Assembly (NCBI GenBank): GCA_012032345.1
Contig: JAAUQI010000040.1
Coordinates: 1-44,015, forward strand
DNA length: 44,015 nucleotides
Reading direction: 5' to 3'
From: Leptolyngbyaceae cyanobacterium RM1_1_2
Lineage (GTDB): Bacteria; Cyanobacteriota; Cyanobacteriia; Phormidesmidales; Phormidesmidaceae
The translations under genes were made by a program, and so were the position numbers. Positions 28,865 through 35,165 of this stretch are shown one piece after another. Under the pieces are notes generated by a model. That model was not told the DNA's origin and did not search any database. It was given only the letters and a program-made list of their open reading frames with translations. Position 1 is the first letter of the stretch. Each line of letters opens with the position of its first letter.

Positions 28865-29307
28865 ATGGCCGATGTTAATTTAGCTGCTCCCGCAGACGAA
28901 GCTGCCATTAAGCAGCTCCTCAGTGAAGCCTCGCTACCTCATAGCGACTTAACCCCGCAACACCTGACTCACTTCATTGTGGCGCGATCGCGGTCAGAGC
29001 AGCGGATAATTGGCACAGTGGGATAGAGTGGTATGGCACGTTTGGCCTGTTGCGATCGCTGGCAATCGCCCAACCTCACCGACGAAAAAATCTGGGCAGG
29101 CAACTGGTCGAAGAAATCGAAACCTACGCTCAGTACCAGGGGGTTAAAACGCTGTTTCTACTCACCACAACAGCATCTGATTACTTTCAAAAACTGGGAT
29201 ACCATCGCTGCGATCGCCAGCAGGTGCCAGCCGAAATTGCCAACACTTCAGAGTTTCAGCACCTTTGCCCTGATTCAGCTGCCTGTTTGGTTAAATCTTT
29301 GGATTAG
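28865..29307 (+). pseudogene. arsN2: ArsN2-type GNAT acetyltransferase, single-base frameshift
   Basis: The ArsN2 family comprises GNAT N-acetyltransferases linked to arsenic resistance. The first frame (ATG 28865 to TAG 29024) covers the N-terminus up to IIGTVG. The second frame reads IEWYGTFGLLRSLAI, then the acetyl-CoA loop QPHRRKNLGRQLVEE, LFLLTTTASDYFQKLGY and the family ending IANTSEFQHLCPDSAACLVKSL. Adding a G to the GGG at 29020-29022 joins them into a protein of about 147 aa, the expected length. No arsenate reductase, ArsB/Acr3 or ArsR gene is nearby. It is convergent with infC, with a terminator between. Confidence 0.8.
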
Positions 29308-29315
29308 ACATATGC

Positions 29316-29352
29316 AAAAAGCGCTCCCTCGAAAAGAACGGAAGCGCTTTGG
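29316..29352 (-). terminator. infC: Intrinsic terminator of infC
   Basis: AAAGCGCT (29318-29325) pairs with AGCGCTTT (29343-29350). On the minus strand the stem ends in a run of five T. A second 8-bp hairpin (GGCTATTT 29351-29358 with AAATAGCC 29384-29391) lies next to it, closer to the infC stop. Because the stem is symmetric it may also stop transcription from arsN2. Confidence 0.65.
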
Positions 29353-29407
29353 CTATTTACTCAGCTACTCTATCTGCTCAAACAAATAGCCTCTCTTGAG
29401 AACTGAC

Positions 29408-29899
29408 CTACGCAGGAGCGACCTGTACAACCAGGGCACGTCTATCAAAAGACTGCACCTTGCCAGCTTTGTCTAAATCTTCAACGACCCGGTTGAGCAG
29501 CTCAAGGGCGCGATCGCGGTGCTGGTGCTCTCGTCCGCGTAGACGCACCTGAAACTTCACCATATCGCCTTTGCCAAGCCACTCAAGAGCGCGATCGATC
29601 CGAATGCCGTAGTCAGAGTCTCCTACATTGGGCCGCAGCTTGACTTCCTTGAGCGAAGGCTTGGAGGTATTCTGCCGCTGCCGCTTTTTCTGCTGGTACT
29701 GATGCTTGCCGTAGTCCATAATTTTGGCTACGGGGCCTTCTTTGGTTTCAGAGACAACCACCAGATCAAGATTGGCATCTTTGGCCATCTTCAGCGCTTC
29801 CTTCGTATCTGTTAGTCCCAGATTATTGCTTTCGTGGTCGATTAAGAGTACTTGCTCAGCTTTGATTTGACGGTTGATGGGTGGCTTTTTAGAGATAAT
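29408..29899 (-). CDS. infC: Translation initiation factor IF-3, AUU start
   Basis: Binds the 30S subunit, keeps subunits apart and checks the start codon. The N-domain (PPINRQIKAEQVLLID .. LGLTDTKEALKMA) and C-domain (VAKIMDYGKHQYQQKK, VKLRPNVGDSDYG, GDMVKFQVRLRGREHQHRD) are complete. The domain needs residues upstream of the first in-frame ATG (29788), and no ATG, GTG or TTG exists before them. An ATT at 29899, five bases after a perfect GGAGG, gives 163 aa. infC of E. coli also starts at AUU and is repressed by IF-3 through it, so the same feedback is likely here. It lies alone, 97 bp downstream of the alpha-mannosidase stop on the same strand. Confidence 0.92.
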   Translation of the reverse strand: MISKKPPINRQIKAEQVLLIDHESNNLGLTDTKEALKMAKDANLDLVVVSETKEGPVAKIMDYGKHQYQQKKRQRQNTSKPSLKEVKLRPNVGDSDYGIRIDRALEWLGKGDMVKFQVRLRGREHQHRDRALELLNRVVEDLDKAGKVQSFDRRALVVQVAPA

Positions 29900-29909
29900 G
29901 ATTTCCTCC
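29897..29909 (-). promoter_or_regulatory. infC: Strong Shine-Dalgarno plus ATT start of infC
   Basis: Read on the minus strand, GGAGG (29909-29905) lies 5 nt before ATT (29899-29897). A perfect Shine-Dalgarno is unusual for this genome, where most starts have weak ones, and it decides the start of infC. Confidence 0.8.
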
Positions 29910-29996
29910 GGAAAATCAGCAATTTTGTGAGGGAGTATATAATCATCCTAATTTTAACGCACTCCCGACTGAGCCAACACCCTACCAGAGCGATAC

Positions 29997-32900
29997 TTAA
30001 CACTGTGTTTTAGCTATTGGCTCCGTCAAACGGCTGAGACGATAGCTGCAAATTTGCCACGGTTTCACTAGCTCTTTGGTTTGGTCTAAAGCTTTAGCAT
30101 AAGGGCGATCGCCAGCAGCAATTGGCTGCTCCAGCAGGTTCACTGGCTCCAGATTATTGAGTGGCAAAGTTGTCTTTAGCTCCAGGGTAGCTGCCTGTCC
30201 ACCCGTTTCATACAGTCGCAGAATAAACGTATCTGGCAAATTCTTTGGCAAACTCTCTGGTGCATCCTCAGACGCCTTGAAGGCTGACAGCATTAAGTTT
30301 GAATTTTTCAAGGTCAAAAACCCCTGAGCTGGCGGCAGCTTTCCCAAATTCAGGGCCGGATTCACTAGACACTGCAGGGGTATATTTAGCGCTTTGGCCT
30401 GCTGGGGAGTCTGCTGTGGGCCTGCTGCATGGGGATAGAGGGCATAGGTGAAGCGATGTTGACCGCGATCGCTAGCCGGATCAGGCCAGAGTGGGGATTT
30501 CAGCAGCGTCAGCCGGAGCTGGCTAGGAGCTGCGTCAAAACCATGCTTGCAGTCAGTTAGAATGCTCAGTCCCCCTTGAGAATCGCTCAGGTCTGCCCAG
30601 CGCAAAGCCGGGACTTCCCATTTTGCTTGATCTGCTGGAGCCTGGTTTGCTGAGACCTGATCTGCTGGAGCTTGTGGACGAGTCAGTCGGGCGATCGCCC
30701 CAAACGGTATTTCATAAGTGGCTACCTCAGCTTCAACAGCCAGGGGAAATGCGACTTTCAAAACGACCTGGGTTTCCTGCCAGTCGGCTGTTGTTTCGAT
30801 CACTAACCGGGGCGAGTGACAGTCCAGCACATAGTCTTGCACAAAAGTAGACTGTCCTAGCTGACGAGTCACTCGTAGCCGCTGCCGGACTGGCCCCGCC
30901 TCAATCCACTCAATTGCTGTGAGCTGAGCGGGGGGCAAGGGATGGTCGAGATAGTCGGGGGCAATATTCCAGGCGTCCCAGTACTGGCCTTGATCTTGAA
31001 AAGCCTGGAGCTGGTTGGCGGGGGCGCTGAGCAGTTCGCGGTTCTGAGTGCGATCGTAGAGCTGAATCAGATCGCCTGTTTGGGGGTCGAGGGTGGCTTG
31101 GAGGTAGAGGTTTTGCAGGATAAAGGGCGGCGGGAGTTGGGGAGTTGGGGAGTTGGGGAGTTGGGGGGTCAGCCAGAAAAGCTGGTAGCCGACGGAGGAA
31201 ATTTCAGCCAGGAAGAAGAGGTTGGGAGCGGCGGCGGTTGGCGAGGCAGGCTGAGAGGGACAGCATTGTCCCTGGCTGTCTAAAACTTGCCAGTGGGCGG
31301 CGGCAATCGGCAAAGAAATCTCAACCACCTCGGAGCGCTGCCACGCAAGGGAGTTGAAAACTAGAACGGGGACGGCATCAGGCTGAGGCGGAGCGGGCGT
31401 TGTGACTTGGGCCGCGATCGCCCTTAGCGCTGCCTTAGCTATGGCTTGAGCGGATTGTAGCGCGGCTTGCCAGCCCTGATTGGCCTCTGTAAATACCTCT
31501 GCGATCGCCGTTCCGGGCAAAATATCATGAAACTGATTGAAAAGAACCTGTTTCCAAGCCTGCTCTAAATCTGCTCTGGGATAGGGCAAATCGGCGGTTA
31601 GAGACGCGATCGCAGCCCACAGCTCAGCCTGGTACAGCCAGTCTTCACAGCGGCGGTTAAACCATTTTTGCTCGGCATGGGTGGTGTAGCAGCCTCGGTG
31701 GAGTTCGAGATAGAGTTCGTCATACCAGGTGGGGATGAGTTTTGAGTTTTGTTCGCGCAGCGTCTCCGCAGGAGAAATTTTGAGGGGCAGGTTCAGGTCT
31801 TTTGTGGATTCCTGACTGTTTTGGCTTACCCCGGCTTCCTGACTATTTGTCTCTCTAGCTGCATCTGCGCTATCTTGCTCCTGCGCCTGACTGTCTACCT
31901 GCTCCAAAAACTGCTCTACAGATGAAAATTGCAGCGTTGGGAAAAAAGGTGAGGCGGCCCAGCGGCGGAATTTTTCTAGCATGTCGCGGGTGGGGCCGCC
32001 GCCGTGGTCGCCCATGCCGGGGAGCCAGAGGATATGGAGATGCTGGGTTTGGCTTTCCCATTGGCAGGCGTAGTCAGCCATTGCTATAGGGTCGAGGTCG
32101 CTGCCGATGGGGGGGAGATTGAGGCTGAGCAAAAAAGAGCCATCGGGGGCCTGCCAGTTGAACAGCTCGTGGGGGAACTGGGTGGTGTCGTTCCAGCGCA
32201 GCTTTTGAGTGGCGAAGAGGCGAATGCCGCCAAGCTTGAGCAGTTGGGGCAGCTGCCAGCAAAAGCCAAAGCTGTCGGGTAGCCAGGCCACTGAGCTAAG
32301 ACGGCCAAACTTTTCGCGGCAGTAGCGCTGGCCGTAGAGAATCTGTCGCCCAATCGACTCGCCGCTGATGATATTCAATTCTGGCTCCACCCACAGCCCC
32401 GCATCAATCGCCCAGTGACCTGCAGCCACCTGCTGCTGAACTTGCTCAAACAGGTCAGGGCGATGATGCTCAAGCCAGTCAAATAGGGCGGGGCTGGAGT
32501 GAGTATAGGTGAGTTCTGGAAACTCTTTTTGTAGCGCCAATACCGATGCAAAGGTGCGCTGGGCGGCGTCCCAGGTGTCGGCAATCGGCCAGAGCCAAGC
32601 CAAGTCTAAATGAGCATGGCCGACACAGTGAATCTGTCGCTGTTTGAGCCACTGGCTCAGGGGCAGCAGGCGATCGCGCATCTGAGCTAGTGACTGCTGA
32701 AAGCGATCGCGTTGCTTTACTGCCTGCCAGTCAACCAGTTCGGTGGCTGCTGTCAGAACAGACAGACTAGATGCGTCAAACTGCTGAATGTAGCTACACA
32801 AGACGGCTAGCTCATCAGCTACAAAGCCAGGTTCTGGGCAGTCTTGGGCTGGGGTGTGGGGCAGTTCATAAAAGAGCTGCGATCGCACCAGAGCGCCTGG

Positions 32901-33362
32901 ATCATGTCTAGGACTCACCAGCCTCAGCGCTATCTGAAACTGCTGTCCCGGCGTGACGGCTGGAGTCAAACAAAGACGAGTAAAGCAGTCAAACAAATCT
33001 CCCTGCTGCACCCGCCGCCCATTGACAAAAATATCCGCCTGTTCGGCCCACCAGGTCAGCCCTAGCCGCAGGGTTAGCCCCGCCAGCGGGTAGCCGTTGA
33101 GCCTTGCCGGAACGATTAGCCTTTGGTAGAGCCAGAGTACCTGCTGACCCTGACCCCAGGCAATGTGCTGGCGCTCGTTTAGCGACGCGATCGCCCAGCG
33201 AGAGCCAGCCTGCTCTAGTTCAGCAATGTCCTCATCCTGGCTAGACTGGTGCCACTGGGCCTGAATCGATTGCTGACTGAGCTGGCGCAGCCGCTGTAGG
33301 GTGCTAGCCATCTGAGCGGTTAGCGCCGCATCACTGTCTAACGAATTTTCAGAATCGGGCAT
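29997..33362 (-). CDS. Alpha-mannosidase, glycoside hydrolase family 38
   Basis: A 1121-aa class II retaining alpha-mannosidase. The zinc site is visible as GHAHLDLAW (His251, Asp253) and the nucleophile is Asp363 in WLPDSFGF, with a further metal His in GMGDHGGGP. An N-terminal beta-sandwich (about 50-240) precedes the catalytic barrel, and GH38 beta-sandwich domains fill the C-terminal half. There is no signal peptide, so it is probably cytoplasmic and turns over mannose-containing glycans. The C-terminal half contains low-complexity inserts, including a Pro/Gln-rich loop encoded by an octamer repeat (31132-31167) and a Ala/Asp/Gln-rich repeat (QVSANQAPADQ). Next to infC with 97 bp between. 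Confidence 0.9.
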   Translation of the reverse strand: MPDSENSLDSDAALTAQMASTLQRLRQLSQQSIQAQWHQSSQDEDIAELEQAGSRWAIASLNERQHIAWGQGQQVLWLYQRLIVPARLNGYPLAGLTLRLGLTWWAEQADIFVNGRRVQQGDLFDCFTRLCLTPAVTPGQQFQIALRLVSPRHDPGALVRSQLFYELPHTPAQDCPEPGFVADELAVLCSYIQQFDASSLSVLTAATELVDWQAVKQRDRFQQSLAQMRDRLLPLSQWLKQRQIHCVGHAHLDLAWLWPIADTWDAAQRTFASVLALQKEFPELTYTHSSPALFDWLEHHRPDLFEQVQQQVAAGHWAIDAGLWVEPELNIISGESIGRQILYGQRYCREKFGRLSSVAWLPDSFGFCWQLPQLLKLGGIRLFATQKLRWNDTTQFPHELFNWQAPDGSFLLSLNLPPIGSDLDPIAMADYACQWESQTQHLHILWLPGMGDHGGGPTRDMLEKFRRWAASPFFPTLQFSSVEQFLEQVDSQAQEQDSADAARETNSQEAGVSQNSQESTKDLNLPLKISPAETLREQNSKLIPTWYDELYLELHRGCYTTHAEQKWFNRRCEDWLYQAELWAAIASLTADLPYPRADLEQAWKQVLFNQFHDILPGTAIAEVFTEANQGWQAALQSAQAIAKAALRAIAAQVTTPAPPQPDAVPVLVFNSLAWQRSEVVEISLPIAAAHWQVLDSQGQCCPSQPASPTAAAPNLFFLAEISSVGYQLFWLTPQLPNSPTPQLPPPFILQNLYLQATLDPQTGDLIQLYDRTQNRELLSAPANQLQAFQDQGQYWDAWNIAPDYLDHPLPPAQLTAIEWIEAGPVRQRLRVTRQLGQSTFVQDYVLDCHSPRLVIETTADWQETQVVLKVAFPLAVEAEVATYEIPFGAIARLTRPQAPADQVSANQAPADQAKWEVPALRWADLSDSQGGLSILTDCKHGFDAAPSQLRLTLLKSPLWPDPASDRGQHRFTYALYPHAAGPQQTPQQAKALNIPLQCLVNPALNLGKLPPAQGFLTLKNSNLMLSAFKASEDAPESLPKNLPDTFILRLYETGGQAATLELKTTLPLNNLEPVNLLEQPIAAGDRPYAKALDQTKELVKPWQICSYRLSRLTEPIAKTQC
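31132..31167. repeat. Octanucleotide tandem repeat inside the alpha-mannosidase gene
   Basis: About four copies of GGGAGTTG run in tandem. The minus strand encodes TPQLPNSPTPQLPPPF. Eight is not a multiple of three, so gain or loss of one unit would shift the reading frame, whereas three units (24 bases) keep it. Confidence 0.75.
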
Positions 33363-33410
33363 GACTTTCGGTAAGATCTAGGCATTGGGTCACTTCTGAG
33401 CAGTGCTGAC

Positions 33411-34784
33411 ATGGCTTCCTCTTCACGTCCTTATCAAAGCCGTTTGCTGAAGCAAGTGCTGCGACAGTCAAGGCAGCTAGGCAATCGCTATCAGCACTCT
33501 CTAAGACAAGCAAAAATAGCGGTCACCTGGGGGGCACAGGTAGTACTTTATCCGGTCTATGCCCTGTTTCAAACCAGCCGAGTCGCCAAGCGCCAGTTTG
33601 CTCAAGCCCAGTCAGCACCGCCTCAGCTGTCGCTACTGCAACGTCTTTTTGGCCGCTCGACGACGCCTAAGACGCCAAAAGAGGTTGTGGTTCCTCTGCC
33701 GTCTGAGCCGATTTTGCAGGTACTCCAGCTATTTTCACCTGTTCTAGAGCAGGCTGGCAGCGATCGCCCGGTTTCACCCAAAACCACGGCAAAAAAGAGT
33801 GCCTTAGCTGTTGCTAAGCTAACGGCGCTGCCGCAGGCTGTGCAGGCTGAGCTGCCCGAGATAGGCCCGTCTGCTTTAGGCCAACTCACCGTCCAAGGCA
33901 TTGCCTCACAGCTCAGCGATCGCCGTTTAGTCCTAATCGCCCCCGACAATAGAGAACTAGACCTGCTGAGCGCTCAACAGCAGAGCGCCATGAGAAAGTA
34001 TATTAGCTGGGCGATCGCTCATTACTGGTATGCCCATCGCCAAGCCCAGTCCCTAGAGCAGGCCGCAGCAGGTATTTTACCCTTGCCTCGCCGCAGGAGT
34101 CAGGCATTGCCACCTGTAGCGCTGTTTCGTCAGCTCATGGGGTGGATGCAGACAGGTTCGGTAGCGATCGCAACGAACCTCTTCAAAGAATCTGAGCTGG
34201 TTAAAACTTTAGGCTACAGGCGTCATACTCTTCGGCAGCAGTCGGTGCAGCCCCGCCTGCCTGCCGCCATTCTGCCGCTCAAACCATCTCGTCCGCTGGT
34301 TACCTATCGTCAGCAGGTGACACAGTTGCTTGCCAAGCTGCGGCAGTCTCAAGCCTTACAGCGATCGCCCATAGCAGACTTGCCGCTCTTGCTGAAGCCA
34401 GCCTCTCAAAGCGCGGTTGCCCTCAAGCTGACTCAGTTTTTCAGCCGCCAAAAAGTAGCCCAGCCCCGCTCAGTTAGCTGGCACGAGGCTTATGAGCCAA
34501 AACTCTCAGATAAGGAAACCTCAGATAGCTTAGCTGCAACCGAGTCAGCAGGCAGCTTTTCACAAATTGGCTCACCGCCTCAAAGCGCAGCCAAAAGTAC
34601 GCAGATGACGGCGACTGCTACCGCTACGGTGACAGCCGCCCCTGACTGGATCGAAACCACCGCAACGGTAATCGAGTACATTGAGCATCCTCTAGAAAAG
34701 CTGCTGCGCCTGATCGACCAAGGCTTGCTCTGGCTAGAGGAAAAGTTTGCCCAGCTACGCGATCGCTTGTGGAAGCAGTCGTAG
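33411..34784 (+). CDS. Conserved cyanobacterial hypothetical protein
   Basis: A 457-aa protein with no enzyme motif that I recognise. The N-terminal 60 residues are basic and helical with one weakly hydrophobic stretch (VTWGAQVVLYPVYALF). A more conserved block follows near 155-215 (GIASQLSDRRLVLIAPDNRELDLLS, then QQSAMRKYISWAIAHYW), of a type seen in cyanobacterial proteins of unknown function. The rest is Gln/Ser/Ala-rich linker, and the last 35 residues form an amphipathic helix (EYIEHPLEKLLRLIDQGLLW). It is divergent from the alpha-mannosidase gene (48 bp between starts) and ends just before a perfect palindrome. Confidence 0.75.
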   Translation: MASSSRPYQSRLLKQVLRQSRQLGNRYQHSLRQAKIAVTWGAQVVLYPVYALFQTSRVAKRQFAQAQSAPPQLSLLQRLFGRSTTPKTPKEVVVPLPSEPILQVLQLFSPVLEQAGSDRPVSPKTTAKKSALAVAKLTALPQAVQAELPEIGPSALGQLTVQGIASQLSDRRLVLIAPDNRELDLLSAQQQSAMRKYISWAIAHYWYAHRQAQSLEQAAAGILPLPRRRSQALPPVALFRQLMGWMQTGSVAIATNLFKESELVKTLGYRRHTLRQQSVQPRLPAAILPLKPSRPLVTYRQQVTQLLAKLRQSQALQRSPIADLPLLLKPASQSAVALKLTQFFSRQKVAQPRSVSWHEAYEPKLSDKETSDSLAATESAGSFSQIGSPPQSAAKSTQMTATATATVTAAPDWIETTATVIEYIEHPLEKLLRLIDQGLLWLEEKFAQLRDRLWKQS

Positions 34785-34785
34785 C

Positions 34786-34809
34786 AGAGAGGGGCGATCG
34801 CCCCTCTCT
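34786..34809 (+). terminator. 24-base perfect palindrome centred on HIP1
   Basis: Starting one base after the TAG of the preceding gene, 34786-34809 is a perfect palindrome: AGAGAGGGGC, GATC, GCCCCTCTCT. As RNA it makes a 10-bp GC-rich stem with a 4-nt loop. No T-run follows. Its centre is the HIP1 octamer GCGATCGC. Confidence 0.55.
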
Positions 34810-34963
34810 CAAACCCCCATTGGCCTGCTGCTTCATGCATTTCTCTGGAACCGAGCGCCTGCGATCGCGTCGATTAACTCATTCAGGCAAAATCCTGCAA
34901 AAAGGCGAGTAACATTTGGCGATATGATAGCCATAGTAAAACCCTGTATGCGGAGAGCGGTTC

Positions 34964-35080
34964 ATGCTAACCCTCAAGATTATTGTTTACCTGGTTGTTG
35001 CCTTCTTTGTTGGTCTGTTTATTTTTGGATTTCTCAGTGGAGACCCCTCTCGGAATCCTGGTCGTCAAGACTTTGAATAA
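34964..35080 (+). CDS. psbI: Photosystem II reaction center protein I
   Basis: A 38-aa single-span thylakoid membrane subunit of photosystem II, located beside D1 and CP43 and needed for stable assembly. The sequence starts [15 protein letters not shown] and ends in the hallmark [14 protein letters not shown], an almost invariant family ending. The hydrophobic segment covers residues 5-27. A possible -10 box TATGAT is at 34923-34928, which would give a leader of about 30 nt. It is followed by its own intrinsic terminator, so it is a single-gene unit. Its small size means gene finders may miss it. Confidence 0.97.
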   Translation: MLTLKIIVYLVVAFFVGLFIFGFLSGDPSRNPGRQDFE

Positions 35081-35120
35081 AGCCAGCGTTCTGTTTTAAC
35101 GACTAGCAACCTGATGAAAG

Positions 35121-35147
35121 TAGCCCGCTTCGTCGGGCTATCTTTTT
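35121..35147 (+). terminator. psbI: Intrinsic terminator after psbI
   Basis: TAGCCCG (35121-35127) pairs with CGGGCTA (35134-35140) around a 6-nt loop and is followed by TCTTTTT. This is the clearest classical rho-independent terminator in the window. Confidence 0.85.
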
Positions 35148-35165
35148 GAGATGTTTTAATTCGGC

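Noticed and set aside
31132-31167. CRISPR-like or mobile repeat
   Set aside because: The units are 8 bases and contiguous, with no spacers.
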